Notes: generated by a model from the sequence alone, not told the origin. A stretch of 64,000 bases of DNA from Salvator merianae (GCA_003586115.2 QVOM02000112.1:104820941-104884940); one strand, 5' to 3'; positions 1-15,769 are shown, counted from the first letter of the stretch. Numbers and translations: made by a program.

Positions 1-1403
<1,403 letters not shown>

Positions 1404-1589
1404 TTATTTAAAATAATTCACACATATAAGTATTTGAAATAAGTACGACATCAAGGTTTGTTGTGTATCCAAAATCTATTATACCTGGTTTTATTTTGTG
1501 CATAATAGAGATGTGCTGAACTACAGTTTGTAAGGAGTTTGTCTCTTACAGACTGCTTAGAGAGGCGTAGCACTGTCAGATGCCTCACC

Positions 1590-1945
1590 CAACAACCCCA
1601 GGAGCCCTGATGGATCGGGCCACGGCTCATCTAGTCCAGCATCATTTCTCATACAGTGGCCAACTAATTGCTTCTGGGCATTCTCAAGGAGAATATAAAG
1701 GCAAAACCTTCACCTGCTCTCAACTCCCCACAAATGGTCTTTGGAAGCATCCTGTCTGACTCTCCACCCTGGAGGCAGTACCTAGGCATCCATTCTAGCA
1801 GCCATTGATACACCTGACCTCCATGAATCTGTCCAATCTGTTCTTAAAGGTATCCAGGTTAACTGCTGTCTCCATCTCTTCCAGTAGTAAATTCCACACA
1901 CCAACCTCTGGCTGAAAAAACACGTCCCCTTGACAATCTGTAGTG
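1590..1945 (-). mobile_element. CR1 LINE 3' fragment
   Basis: The minus strand carries the typical lizard CR1 3' end: a segment around 1600-1690 corresponding to 'actagatgagccgtggcc' and 'tgtatgagaaatgatgctgg', preceded by the conserved stretch with 'gacaggatgcttccaaag'. It is a 5'-truncated remnant in CDK8 intron 1. Confidence 0.8.
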
Positions 1946-4048
1946 AGTCATCAGCAGGTGACTCCTATTGAAAAAGTGCAGGGAATTCAACTTTGCTGGA
2001 AGCTGCCCGTTCTGAGGGTGGGGCTGTACCACATGTCACTGCTCAGGCACAGAGCACCAGTGCCTGTGCAATGATGTCATGCACATCCACAATGTAGGTC
2101 AAAACAAGCAGTTTTCCATCTGGGGTTCTTCGGATGTTCCTTAACATTTCACTTCCACTGAGGCAGGCATGGAATGCTAGGGGTTTTTCACAGGGACATC
2201 TGGGGGACAATAGTTTGAGGACTAATAGTCTAAATGTATTTAAAATGTTCTGAACAAAAAAGACAGTATCTCAACTTGCTTGGAATGGATATGCAGTTCA
2301 TTAAAGTTCAGACACATTTCAGTGATGCTCATGAATACTATTAGTAGCTCTCTAAGTTGTTTGATGATAAAGTGAAATTTTCTTGGTTGTTAGATCAGAA
2401 GCAGATACACACACATATCTGTGCATGTGAAACAGCCTAGAACTCTTTGCAATTGAAATAAAAATAAAAAGAACAAATTAAACAATCCAAAAGTTAGTTT
2501 TAAGTTTTCAATGGAATGTGTAAGACTTAATCATGTATGTTTCATTTTCACTTTATACAGGAAGCATTTGATATGCAGCTAACAAATAAAAACAAAATTC
2601 CGCATCAAGGAAGTGGAATCAGAATAACAACCAATTTGGCTTCAAGAAACTTTAATCTAGTTTACTGTTTTCATGATTATCAAGAATTGTAGAAGACAAA
2701 AAGACAGACGTTCTCTTTACAACATGACATAAGAACAACACAAAACTTAAGGAATAACAGCTGCTACTCAGAGTTAGTCAACTTGTCCTGCTACCCAGCA
2801 CTGTCTACTTTGACCATAATTATCCAGGCTTTCAGTCAGGAAGTTTTCTTCTGTACTACCAAAAGAGTTAAATCTGGCACCCACTGTATAAAAAAACCAA
2901 AAAAAGCAACACCACCAAACCATATACTCTGTCAGTGTGGTATTCCAAGCAGCAAAGCTCAAAAAATATAGCTGCCCAGTGCTATGCTGGCAATCACATT
3001 TTCAAGCCTTCAGAAGGACTGCTCCTAAGAAAGACTGTGTGCTGTATATTTTAAAAGAAAGAATGGGGGAAAGGGAGGAACTTAGTATGCTTAGCATTGA
3101 AGTTGAACAGAACTAGCTGGAACAGGAACTTGGCTCCAGAGAAGATGGGAAAAGGACAAGCACAGCAGTACTACCTGACGCAGCAGTACAGTCATGAACC
3201 ACTTGACCACATTCCTACCACCAACATCCTCACCTCCTACCAACCAACAACTCCGGAGCTCCAGCCAACGCCTGCTTGGATTCATCCTTCCATGCGTATC
3301 CCTCCTAGGAGCTCCCCTTAGCTTCAGCAGTTCCAACAAAATGGTCATTGCCCTTGTTCAGCCATCTTTTGCACACTTGAACTTATATAGCACCTACTGA
3401 GTCAACAATCACAAAAACTGAGCCCGAAACTAAGAAATGACATGGACCACCATTGCCCAACATGAGAAGAGTCAGAACTGAGTTCTTGCAGACCAGTCTC
3501 TGTCAGGAGCTTAGCAGAATATGTAGAACAACCTCTACTCTCAGTGATGCCCAAGAGAGTACCATCTCCTTCCCAAAGTTAAGAGCACACTCCAAATACT
3601 TGAATATTCAGGGAGCAGGGAAACCACCAGAGTGCAATTCCAATTCAGACAGGCACCCCAGAAGTACACAAGGACTACTGGTACGGAAACCCACCTGAGG
3701 TCCAAAAGATTCAACAATTCTCCTCTCCTTCTTTCAATAAAGATCATCATTTTTGTAATTACTAATGTATCTGTGTCAAAACACCAAGCAAAACCGCTCT
3801 GGAAGATCAGTGTAATCCAAAAGTGCCTGCATGCCATGCAGTCCAATATCTTGCCCCTTCTTCACTGTGACACCACACTTATGGGACAAACATCCACATA
3901 CAAGGCACACCTGGCATTCTCTTTTGAATAGTACTTTTGCTTTTAAATTATTGCTGCTTTTTAAAAAAAATCCTTTGATTTTTTTTTAATGTTTTAACTT
4001 TCATAAGCTGCTCTGAGCACTCTAAATTGGTATGGCAGGGTATGGATG

Positions 4049-4079
4049 AAAATAAAATAAAATAAAATAAAATAAAATA
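4049..4079. repeat. (AAAAT)n microsatellite
   Basis: About six consecutive AAAAT units, ending just before TAGACTTTG. Confidence 0.95.
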
Positions 4080-5262
4080 GACTTTGACAAAAACACTTAC
4101 TAACTTTCTGAACACACTGGGAAACTGGCTTTCAGAAGCCGATTATTTTCAGCTTTTGGTAATCCAGCACCACTTCCTCCCCACCCCAACAGTTCAGATC
4201 AGCAGCTCCTTGTGACCAGATTTTATATGCTGTGATGGAAAAAGATCTCAAAATGTTTTGCAAACTGATTATGCAATGTTTGAGAGAATTCATTTTTATC
4301 TGTGAGTCTAATTTGCAAAAGACCACAAATGTGATTCCGCACCTCCCACAATGACAAATCACAACTCAATTTGTGACCCTTTTTTGATGAACAGACTAGA
4401 AAAATCTGCTCCACCCTGCTCCATTTTCACTATACTCTTGCACAATAATACATATATTTGTGCCCAGGTGTGATAACCAGAAGAATTATCCAACCTGCTC
4501 TGTCTGCCTACTTGTTTCCTCACTTCTACTCAAGTATAAACAGGCAATCTTAATGATTTTGCAAGGGACAAACACATAACTTAGAAGTAATTTCCCTGTT
4601 CCAGAGACTGACCAGGGTTTCAGCCGAAACACCTCTCCTGGAGCCTTCTGGCACCTACCTGGCTTCATTAACCCATGGAAGCATGCCATCACCATTGCAC
4701 AAGGAAAAGTCACTGTCGTTTTAACTTTCAGTAAGTAATAGTCTACTTGTGACAAGAGCAAGAAAGAAAAAACCCTCAGGCCACCTTCATTCAACTCTCC
4801 AGCTGAGAAGACCAGATCCAGACCATGTCATGCACATGTGTTGATCAGACAGAATGCTGGGAGTCTAGATATGAAAACTATTGTGAAGCAGGATTAAAAT
4901 CCCAGTCTCTCCCACCAGCCCAACATCATAAAGACACTGTAGATGAGGTGTATCCCTAGAATGGCTTCTTAAGACATTATTTCAAAAGACCACAGCATCT
5001 CCCCATCTCTGTTCTTCAGATCTTCCATGATATTGGATCCAGATTGACATTACTAGGAGAACATGTTTCTTCTGTATCATCCATTCTGGTTTCACAAATA
5101 CATATATATTAATTGGGACTAGTGAGAATTACAGTCAAACTGGAGGACGATAAGTCATCATCCTTGCTCTAGAGCTATAATTCTTCCATCATCTTTGCAA
5201 GGCAAATCTTGCACTTCAGCATCAGGGACAGGAAATCTATAAGATAAATGATCCATCCATTG

Positions 5263-5284
5263 GTGTGTGTGTGTGTGTGTGTGT
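5263..5284. repeat. (GT)n microsatellite
   Basis: Eleven GT dinucleotides in a row, followed by a T run. Confidence 0.97.
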
Positions 5285-5449
5285 TTTTAAAGTTAATCTT
5301 CTTCTTAGTTTTTTTCTGCATGCATTACAGTGTTTATAACAACATCTAGCCATGAATAACTACCATCCTAGATTACTCCGTATCTTTCTTACTACAGCTC
5401 TAATAGTAGATAGCTCCTCCCAGTGTTGCTATCTGCAATTTCCATAATC

Positions 5450-6140
5450 TCCGGTCATTACTCTTTTATTTTATATTTATGTACTGCTCTATGCATGGTC
5501 TCAGGGTGGTTCACAAAAAATATAATGAAAAGACAAACAAAATGGAGAAAAAAGGAAATTCTAAAATATACCACAAGAACCAGATAAAACTTTTTAATAA
5601 ATGTCAAAAGGTGGTTACTGTGGTTGCCTGGCATATCTCCATAGAGAGGCTATTCCACAGCTTGGGGACTACAACTAAGAAGGTCCTTCTCCTTGACTCT
5701 GCATCAAATACTCTTACATCAAATAATGGAATAGCAGGGACAGCCTCCCCAGCAGACCTCACCTCCCAAGCTGCTCTATAAGGAAGGAGGTGCTTCTTCA
5801 GATAGATGTACCCCAAGATATTCATGGTTTTAACAATAAGTAACAGCATCCTGAGTTGGATCCAGAAGCAAACTGTAAGCAATGCAATTCTCTAAGGGTT
5901 GGTGTTATATGGACCCCTAATAGAAGTGCCCGATAGCAGTCTAGCTGCTGCATTTGCACTAATTCTAGTACAAGTTGTCACTGGGGTAGCCCTACATGGA
6001 GCACACAGCAGTACTCTATTCTGTACAGTACAAGTGCCTGGATCACTGTGTTCAGGCGCTCCCTGTCAAGGAAGGATTTCAGCTGTTTAAAAATCCTGAA
6101 ATAAGAGTATGCATTCCTAGCCACTGCCATCAGTTGGAAC
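5450..6140 (-). mobile_element. L2-type LINE fragment
   Basis: Read on the minus strand, the right part around 5920-6010 resembles the RT C-terminal region of vertebrate L2 elements (a degraded YCNALYVGLP / AAARL region). The middle encodes the 'fsvVvPkLWNSLs' motif seen near 5640-5700, and the left end has the L2 tail over 'gaaccaccctgagaccatgc'. Stops and indels show it is dead. It lies in CDK8 intron 1. Confidence 0.65.
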
Positions 6141-6241
6141 TCACGTAACAATCCTTGATAACTGTGACTGATGGATATTGAAGAACAAAATATCTAAAGA
6201 ATACGAAGCTGAGGAGGCATATCTTAGTTTCTGTTTACTGA

Positions 6242-6715
6242 ACATAAGAGGAGCCTTGCTAGATCAGCCCAGAGCGCATCTAGTTCAGCATCCCATTTCA
6301 CACAGAGCCCCACCAATTGCTTATGTGCATTCTCAAGCAGAATAAAAAGCAAAACCTTCACCTGCTCTCAACTCCTTACAAATGGGTTTTACAGACAGCC
6401 TGCCTGTCTTTCCAACCTGGAGGCAGTACCTATGCATCCATTCTAGTAGCCATTGATACACCTAACCTCCATAAATCTGTCCAATCCATTCTTAAAGCTA
6501 TCCAGGCTGATTGCTGTTACCACCTCTTCCAGTAATAAATTCCATAACTGATGACCCTCTGGGTGAAAAAATAGTTCCCTTTGTCAGGCCTAACTCTCCT
6601 ACCCATCAGCTTCATAGAGTGCCCCCTGGTCCTAGTTGTGTGTGGTAGAGAAAATAATTTTTCTCTATCCACCTTATCCATACCATACATATTATATACT
6701 GTTAATGCTGAAATA
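6242..6715 (-). mobile_element. CR1 LINE 3' fragment
   Basis: Same 3' end family as at 1590-1945 and closely similar over the segment from 'cctgctctcaactcc' to 'ccattgatacacct'. It extends further upstream into the coding part of the LINE (region matching 'ggggcactctatgaagctga' on the minus strand). Truncated and non-functional. Confidence 0.8.
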
Positions 6716-8299
6716 GCTAATTTCCTAGCACTTTTAGCTTCTAACTATCTATTAGCTTTTTCTTCTTTGTTAAACAAATCTGATGGCCATGCAACATTCT
6801 ATATGTTAATGCAATTATGTTATTAAACGAACAGGTGTAATCTGCTGGTACCTACAAATCAAAACATCTTTCATCAACAGAAAAGTAGTTAAGAAAAAAC
6901 TGTCAGAATAATTTATGAATAAACTGACCTATGATAAACAAATATTGGATAACTTTAAACCTGGAAGGCTCTCTTTAAAAATCTGGCAATCATTTATGAA
7001 GCTACATGAAAATGTCCACCAGAAGGATGTGAATATAACATATCAAGGATGCTGATTCTCTTTTGCATCCAAAGTGGAAAATCTTGCTAGTTTTTCTCCT
7101 CCTAAAATAAGGAAATTAGATGAATGCATTAGATATAAAAACTTTAACAAATATTCAAAACATAAGTACTGTATCACATAATCTAACTAGCAACTATAGG
7201 TACTTAACGAACTAAGTTTAAACAAGACAACAGATGACAGAAAAAGCAATTGTTTCAAAACCCATCATGTATTGTATCATTCTAAGCATCGCGGTGCATG
7301 TCCTTGGGTTTTATTGTCTTTTAGGCTCTTACAATACCAGGGAAAGCCTGATATCAGGTTTAACTTAAATGAACAGAAGTGGATCTGAAGAGGGCAACAA
7401 TAAGAATGGTTCATAAAATTTAGCTGCATCTTTGCTTGGGCCTTATATTTGTGGCATATATTTATTTAAGACTTAAAAAAAAAAAATCTTGCCCTTCAAC
7501 TCAAAAGCTCTCAGAGAGGCATACAGTATGTAAATACTAGATGACTTCCTGCCCACAGGCTTACATTCTGAAGAGATATGACATATGAACTGCTATGATC
7601 CAGAAATTCTAAGGGGAGAGAAAGGGTCTTCCCTGTTCTTACTGCTTGCCCATTCCCCCAAAATCTGCTTGAAGATGAGGAAGAACCTCCAGAAACGTAG
7701 AAGTTAAGACAGGTGAATTAGCTAGAATCACCTTTCCAGTTTCACTTAGGCTATCTCCAGAGGAGCAAATCTGGATCTATGCCAACATAGTCCACTTCTG
7801 TTGGTTTCCAGGGGAACAGTCCAGCAAAAGTTAAACACACTCATGGTTCTAATGGAAAGCTCTTCAGCATGTGGTACTTGTAGGGAAATTTTACAGAAAG
7901 CAAAGCAGTGCTTCTTTGTGTGCAGCAAAGAACATAATTCTGAATGTAGAACTTGAAGGATACATGGAATGCAGCCTTATGAACATTTTCTGTGAGGAGA
8001 TCTAAACATTAAACTCTTCATCAATGTGTATTGTGAGGACTATCAACACAGCATAATGTGCAGAGTTGCAGTTTTCTAATTCATATGTTCAGACATTTTT
8101 ATACAGCAGTACAACTTAATATATTGAGTTCATGGAAGTAAACACAGATTGCTTTCTCTCCCAGATAAAGAACCTGAACTCTGAGGATTCTAAATAAGCT
8201 AAGATTTTTCATTCAAGGCCTTCTAGGAAGTGGAAGTGTACATCTTTTCAAATATACACTAGTTTCTCATACAAAATTTAATTTAAAAAATGAAAAATC

Positions 8300-8815
8300 T
8301 AGAGATGTGCAGAACTGTTCTATCTAGAATCAGTTGAGAACAAACCAGGAAGGTTTGTGGGAACCAGTGCTGTACCAAACCCTCCTCAAAGTTGAGGGGT
8401 ACAATCTAGTATTGAAGCAAACTGAAACGTAAGTGAAGGCACTTATGGCCTACTGGAAGGGCTATGGTCCTCCACTTCCAGAAGGCCTAGTAGCATGCCA
8501 GCAGCATGGCAAAAAGCTGCATAATTCACAGATGCAGCAGGTGCGGACTGCCTATAAAGTGAAGCATGTCAAATAAGGAAAGGTTGTGGACATGATGAAG
8601 TGATGCCACACACACGAAGGGAAAAGTGGGGAGAGGCTGGGGCACAATGCTGGGATGTCACATATGCTAGGTGGTTTCATGAATCATTCCACAAACTACC
8701 CAGTCAGTTCTAGGTTCTAGTCAAGCAGTCTGACTCGTGGCCAGTTCAGGCTCATTACCAAAAGAACCGGTCATTTCATGTTTCTTTATATGCCTGGCAA
8801 ATCTGCATATCTTTA
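8300..8815. mobile_element. Degraded TAGAGATGTGCA-ended DNA element (probable)
   Basis: The left end TAGAGATGTGCAGAACTG resembles the TIR of the elements at 37138 and 39605. The interior has related motifs (GAACAAACCAGGAAGGTTTG, AAAGAACCGGTC) and the proposed right end TGCATATCTTTA is an imperfect inverse. No target duplication could be recognised, so the right boundary is uncertain. Confidence 0.4.
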
Positions 8816-11239
8816 ATCAAGGCTGTTGGAATCTGGTATCTCAGATATAAAATGGTTATTATCCTAAAGGATAGGGATACTTCTGCATTATAATGCTAAA
8901 TAAATATGTTCTCTCAGGATATAGTCACACAACTTGTTTCTTCTGAAAGCTGGTATGAAGAGAGGTAAAAGAAGTGTAACTTCCTCCATCCTGCCTTTTA
9001 GATGAAGCAACCATCTGTGGTTTTAAAACTGTCTATTAAAAAAGATGATCAAAAGTAGGACAGTTTCACAACATGCTTATTTGACAGAACAAAAAAGCCA
9101 CAGAATTGTCACATCAAGCATCTTTATTCAGAGTTTATCAAGAAGCATTACAAACTTACTCACACCTCAGAATCTCAAAGCTCAAACCCAAGTTGCTAAT
9201 TCACAGAATAATGTTTGCCTTTTAAATGTAGTTTTAATAAAAGGCATAAAAGCTTGACCATGAATTTCCACGCAACTGTTGTAAGTTATGATCAAGATAG
9301 TGGCTCCTAACTGGACATTTAGCAAGCACCACTAAATACATCCAAGGTATTTAACTTCATCCAAAAAGATCACAGCAAACATAGAGGAATTTTCTGATAT
9401 GCTGCTGATATGTGCAAACTGAACGCCCAGAAGAATGTTTCATAACTGAAGCCTTCATTATAACAGTACTGAAAATATTTACTCTAACGTTTATGACTGG
9501 ACTCTATAGGCAAATTCAAGACATTCAGTTTAATTAAGATATGGAAAAAGATATTAAATGCATAAAAAGCAAAGGTGCTCAGCTGTGATCCTCCAGCTGT
9601 TCTTAAACTAGGCTTGATTGAGCATGCCTGGCCTAAGGATGAAGTAATTGGATGCAAAATATTCTGTCAGATACAGCAGAAACTTTCAAGGAAATGCAGC
9701 TTTTGTGTGTCAGATCTTAGCATTCATACCATTCACATTGCTAAAAACACAGTCATGCATTCAGCTGAATGAATTACAAAACACTAAGCCAGTTTAGTAA
9801 AATAATAATCTCAGCAAGTCTAAATAAATATCTAGCTTGCATAATCTCCCACTCTTCTTCATTTCTTGAGTTATTCCTACTGACTTTAAAGTTTCAAAAA
9901 TCCTCAGTGTTAATTACAAAGCAAGAATTGTGGCTTACAGCAAAGATTTAAAAAGCTGACATAATCCATAGTTTGAAACTGTCCTGCTCAGCAACTAACC
10001 ACACAATTTCCAACCAAAATGGCAACTGGAAGAAAAAATCAGGAGAAAATTCCAGTTAAACAGGTGATTGTTTCATTTGAAATAAATGTTGTACTAAGAA
10101 GAACGTTCTTATTTAAAGATTTGCACCTAATGTTCAAATATTTCTCATTAAATATTATAAATTTTCCAGATTTAGGGCTCAGTCACATTGTATGCTTTAA
10201 TCCAGCTCCAATCCACTTTTGGATTGAAAGAACACGTTAGTGAAGTGAGTAATCATTTTCTTTCCACATTATCTAACCCAAAGGTGGATTTTTTGAGCTA
10301 GATAAAGCTGAAAGAAAATATCTTATTACTTCACTGATGTGTTCTCTCAGTCTGAAAGTGGAACAAAGCTGGATTAAAATTTACATGTGACTGGGCCCTT
10401 TTAACTAATGGCTCCAAAGGGTTGTTTTCTCCACTCCCAGCTTTCATTGCTTTGCCTACAGAGCCAAATCACAGTTGCTGGAGAAAATAGTTTATTTTTC
10501 ACAAGACAAAATGGGAGTGCTCTTGTTTGTTTAGACAGTACAAATGCTCATTACTGAAGAACTAAACAAACTAAAGCGGTAAGGCTGTAAGATACCAAAA
10601 ATAAACATAAAATCACCAGGTGGGCACAGAAAACAACTGTGATGCCATACTTTTAATACTTAACTGCAACACTGTTGTTACCCCCATTGTGTGGCTTTTT
10701 TTCACCAATTTCACAGTGATGAGAGGAGAACAGTGATACTCGCATCACAGTGACCTCAGCTCAGAGGTGGCTAGAGGGCAGATATATCTTTATACCAAAG
10801 AGCCTAGAAGGTTACATATTATCACTCCTTTTGATCCCTTCTTCTACTATCAAGCCCCTAGCAACATGTCTTTTGACCTCTCATGTCCAGTAGTTCAGCT
10901 ACTAAATTCACTCATCCATTATTTGATCATGGATGTGGGAGGCTACACATGCACTACTGAGACCTAGATGGGTGATGGGTAGATACTGCATCTATACTTA
11001 GCAAATGTGCTTCTTTTTCTGAATGAAGTGATGGGTAGGTGGATCTGATCTAACTTTACCCCTCCAAACTGGAGTGAGGTATGAAGGACTATGACATGTT
11101 GGGATGCTGTTGATACCATGTTGCCCAGTGACCTCCTTGACTCAGCTAGTTTCTAGTATGGTGCTGGAGAACTGAGATGGACTGCAACATCCATGCTACA
11201 GCTGCTTTCTTGGGACGAGAATCTGGTTTCAAAAGAGCA
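8816..11239. other. Intronic stretch without recognised content
   Basis: AT-rich CDK8 intron sequence. I see no exon, RNA gene or repeat that I can name. Short open frames at 9045-10967 show no domain. Confidence 0.6.
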
Positions 11240-12418
11240 CTGTCCTACTGTAAGGATAAGGGACCAATTCAGTCTCTACTCCTAGATATTTATGAAAACT
11301 TGTCAGAATTCTTTGCAAGTGTCAATAAGCATGTGGATAAAGGTGATTCAGTTAATACTATTTGTCCCTCAGCAAAGACTCTGAATAAACTCATCAGTCA
11401 TGGTTCTGTCCTGGATTGCTAACTCACTAAAGGATAGGAAACAAACTGTGGTAATGAACAGGGAATTCTCAAAATGGAGAGAAGTAAAAAGTGGAGTCCC
11501 CCAAGGTTCAGTATCGGGATCTGTGCTTTTTAATTTATTCACAAATGATCTAGAAATAGGGGTAAGTGGTTAGATACCAAAGTGTGCTGGCGACATCAAA
11601 TTATTCTGAAAAAGACTGTTAAGAGCTCCAGTGGGACTTCTTAACATTGGGTATGTGGGTAACCAAGTGGCAAATGAGTTTCAATGTTAGTAATTACAAG
11701 GTGATGCACTTTTGGGGGAAACCCTGATTATCAATTGATGGGGTCTAATCTATCTGTGATGGACCATGGACCTTGGGGTTCTGATAGACAGCTCAATGAA
11801 GGTGTCATCCCAGTGCACACCAGCAGTGAAAAAAGCAAATTCAATGCTGGGGCGATTAGGAAGGGAATAGAAAATAAGTCAACAAGTATCATGTTGCCTC
11901 TTTATAAATCTACAGTGAGGCCCCACTTGGAATAGTGTGTACAATTCTGGTTATCACACCTGACTAAAGTTTATAAAATCATGCATGGTGTGGGAAAGGT
12001 GGATAGAAAAAAACATATTTTCTCTATCACACAGCACTAGAACCACAGCACTATGAAGCTGTTAGGCAGAAAAATTAGGACTGACATGGAGAAGCCTGCA
12101 GGTCATTGGTCTGTGGAATTTAATACTAGAGGGGTTTGGTGACAGTTGCTAGCCTGGATGCTGTTAAGACAAGGTTGGACAAATTCATGGAGGACAGACA
12201 TATCAATGGGTACTACAATGGATGCCTAGGTACTGCTTATGGTTCGGAGAAATAGGCAGGATGCCATTTGCAAGGCGTTAAAAGCAGGTGAAGGTTTTAC
12301 CCTTGTCTTCTGCTCGAGAACGTCCACAAACAAATGGTGGGCCAGTGTGAGATGGGATGCTGGACTAGATGAACTGTGGCCTGATTCAGCCTGACTTCTC
12401 TTAAGTTTTTATGTTCTG
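11240..12418 (+). mobile_element. CR1 LINE fragment with decayed reverse transcriptase
   Basis: Plus-strand remnant of the RT C-terminal region and 3' end. A stretch near 11490-11560 corresponds to the GVPQGSVLG-type and 'FINDLE' motifs. A frame at 11735-11935 reads NAGAIRKGIENKSTSIMLPL and ends VRPHLE, a characteristic CR1 segment. It closes with the 3' end 'gatgctggactagatgaact' (12356-12375). Several stops and frameshifts; inactive. Confidence 0.85.
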
Positions 12419-12419
12419 T

Positions 12420-13408
12420 GCCCTTGTTAACTCAGAAAACACGATGGCTATCTACATGACAAATGGGGTCCCTTCCAAGGTTATGTACTGAGGCCACTCC
12501 TCTTTAAGATACTCATGATTTAAATGAGTGAGCACTCCAATAGTCACGTTTGCTTAAGACACCAAATTTTGCAGAGTGGTAAAGCAAAAACGGGCCTACG
12601 AACTCTTCCAAAAAGGTCTCTGCACACTGGAGCCAGAATATTGAAATGGTAGATGATGTTCTATGTGAGTAAGTGTGAAGAAATGCCCCCTGGAACAAAA
12701 GATCACATATTACATTAATGGTAGGTAGTTGAATGAAAGTGCTGATATAGTATGTATTAGCCATAAAAAGCTAGCAATATATATGAAGGATCATAAGTTA
12801 CATATTGAAGACAAAGCTACTTATATTGTAATGCCCTTATAGAAATCAGTGGTACAACCACACTTGAAATACTGTGTACAGTTTTGGCCACCACATCTCA
12901 GAAATGGGTATATCAAAGAGATCAACTTAAACAGTCAAGGGGCTAGAGGAGATAAGGAAAAGCTGCAACTTTGGTGGCTTTTAAACTTAGCGAGCAAGAG
13001 TTACCATGATAGAGGTGTATTAAATTACGCATGGTGTAGACATTATAAGTAAGGAAAAAGGTTTTTTCCTCTTTTCCAAAATACAAGGATCAGGAGTGAC
13101 TCGAAGCTGAATCCAGACAAAAGGACACAGTTCTTCATACATGTACTTAAACTATAGAATTCAGTGCAACAAAATGTAGTGGATGGCTTGGATGGTTTCA
13201 AAATCACAATGGTAACACATCTACTTCTGTTGTAGGAAGCAACATGTTTATAAAGTCCAGCGGTCAGGAGACGGCAATTAAAGAAAGCTGTATGCTCATT
13301 TTCTGCTACTGGGCTCCCATAAGCAACTGACTGCCCACTACAGAAATAGGCAGCTGGACTAGATGAACCACTAGTCTGATACAGCAAGGAATTTCATAAG
13401 TTCTTACG
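12420..13408 (+). mobile_element. Second CR1 LINE fragment
   Basis: Follows the previous copy directly in the same orientation. It repeats the same order of segments: an RT remnant around 12450-12540, 'VQPHLKYCVQFWPPHLRNGY' in the frame at 12849, and a 3' end near 13350-13400 (ctggactagatgaaccac). It may be a separate insertion or a tandem copy; the junction near 12420 is not sharply defined. Confidence 0.75.
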
Positions 13409-14579
13409 ATCAGTTTTCCTAAGACATGACAAGCATCAAGACCATATATCTTTCTGCATCAGGTTAAGATCCACCGTTTCATATCTATGGACACAGCAGT
13501 AATTCTTTTTTCAAGGTAACTGAGTGGGGAGAGCTGGAAGCTAACAGACTTCAGCAGTTCTTGAGGCCAAAAGTAACAAGAAGCATACATATTTAGGCAC
13601 AATTTGGAAACAATATTCCATTTCAAGAGTTTCCCAATAGCAGGGACCAAAGAAATTCCTTATTCAATCTCTCATCAAATCTTTTCCCTCCTGGCATGGG
13701 GCTGTTCATGAAAATGGCTCAACTGTGAGAGGAGGGAGAAATTGATGGAAAGAGTCCCTGGCGAGAACAGGTGGGCTTCTTGTGTTTTTATTTTGCCCGT
13801 CTCCATTCAACCCCAGAAGCTCAAGAGCAGGGCATTTGGATTTTTTGAAACAACAAAGAGTCAGGACATAAGACAAATGGAACATTCTTTTTTATTTGTA
13901 TCCATATTTTCGTGGAGGCTGGGGAAAATATGGAGTGTTATTATTATGCATTACAGAGGGAGAATAAACATGTTGGAGTATGGTTCATTTACTTTTAATG
14001 GTTTGTTAGCTTGAACCTATGGGCTGGTTTTATGGGATACTATCAATAGCTAACCAAAACGCAATCATCAAAACTTCATTCAAGAGAAAAACTATAGTGA
14101 ATAATTTGAGCTCCTGAATAAATGAGTTTCTCTGAGTACAGTGATTTTGTACTATTGTTTTTGAAGGATACAATATCAAGTGACATTAAATAACAAAAAG
14201 GTATAATCACTTACTAGATAGCTTAAAATTGATGAAATAATTATAATCATAATCATAAAAATTCACTTCATTCAACCAGTGAGAACCTATAATGTAACTG
14301 AGCAAAACATTTGGAGCACATTCTGGTCTGGAAGTTTGAAAGGATACTGTTGCCGTAATAATTATGGCTAAATAAGTTGCTACATCAACCAAGAGAAGAC
14401 GCTTTAAAACATTAAGGACAGCATGCTGAATATAGCAACATTGTTTCTTTCTTACTAATAAACTCCACAGCAATAAGAGTATACTCTCTTTTACTGCTGA
14501 ATACTTCAAAATTTTAGAATGCTTGAGGAATAAGAGTTTTCAGCATCATATTTATCAGAAACTAGTTCCTTTCAAACTA

Positions 14580-15055
14580 GGGCTCTTTCTGCACTTACCT
14601 GCCTGATAACTGCATAAGTGGCTCTGGATTAGCCCGGCTCTCTGATCCAGATCTCAGGGAGGTGTGGGCAGGATCAGTAACATCTGTACCAATGGCACTC
14701 ATCCAGATTACCCTATGCTGCAGGCACGAAGCTCGTGCCCACGCCTCCTAAAGTTAGGGTCAAAAATTCCTAGCCTGGGGGGTCTCTGGGTGTGCTTTTC
14801 AGAAGCACACTACGGCACGCCACGGAAGGCACCCGCAGTACCCCTGAACACTGGAGACTGCCTTCTGTACACCATCCATGTTCTGAATCAAGGCCACTGG
14901 TCCTTCTGGTAGACCCAATTAAGCAGGTCTACCAAAGATCTAGATTAATGCCTCCCTTAATCTAAATCTTTCTTTGTCTCATACAGACAGAGTGGACCAC
15001 TGAGGGATGTGGCCTCATGAATCTGCACTAATTAAGGGTCCATGCAAAAAGGCTC
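14580..15055. mobile_element. Non-autonomous TIR element, copy 1
   Basis: Begins GGGCTCTTTCTGCACTTACC and ends with an imperfect inverse of it (GGTCCATGCAAAAAGGCTC). The interior is homologous in order to the element at 62875-63285: 'gatccagat' and 'ggcaggatcagtaac', a 'ctaaag..aggg' block, 'ttctgaatcaaggcc' and 'tgtggcctcatgaatctgca'. No long open frame and no clear target duplication. The superfamily is undetermined. Confidence 0.6.
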
Positions 15056-15769
15056 CAGAATTAACGACTCTGTAAAGCAAGACAGATTGTGCAAGACTCC
15101 ACTGACAGAATCAGCACCTGTATGAGTTACTTTAAAAAGCTGGAACCAGTGTGGATCACTGTCTTTTAATCTTATTTAATTCTTAAAATCTGAGACTACT
15201 GTATTGCAGAGCTAGACTGTTTTGAAGCTAAAACTTTACAGCAAACTACTTCAGACATGAAAAAGATCTGTGGGTATAATAATTCTGCAGTTTACAGCCA
15301 CAGTCCCACTTCATCCCTCAATTTGTTTCCTTTCACATATTAAACCAACTGCTTGAAATGAGAAACTAATTCAATTTTTTGTGTTTGTCAGCCTGAATTC
15401 TTTTTCCTTCAAATCCATGAAGCATTCCAAGGTAATGCTACAATCATAATGATCACTTCACCAAGAACTATGCAATCACGAGGACTCAAAGCCACGTCAG
15501 TTAAACGGAGACATAAACTTGTTCACATGTTCCCCTAAAAACATGGTTGACAGCTTGACAGTACTTCCAGATCTATACTGCTTATAAATTTCCAAAGACA
15601 GAAGACAGAAATAGTTTTCAGTAGCTTTGACTAATATATACCCTTCCACTATTGAACAAACAGTAATCCAGAAGAGCCATGATAGTTTGAATCAGTAGAG
15701 TATCTGAGAATTAAATGTTCAAAATGCACCTTTCAGAGTACAATTAAACTTATGCTATAGAGCTCATCA

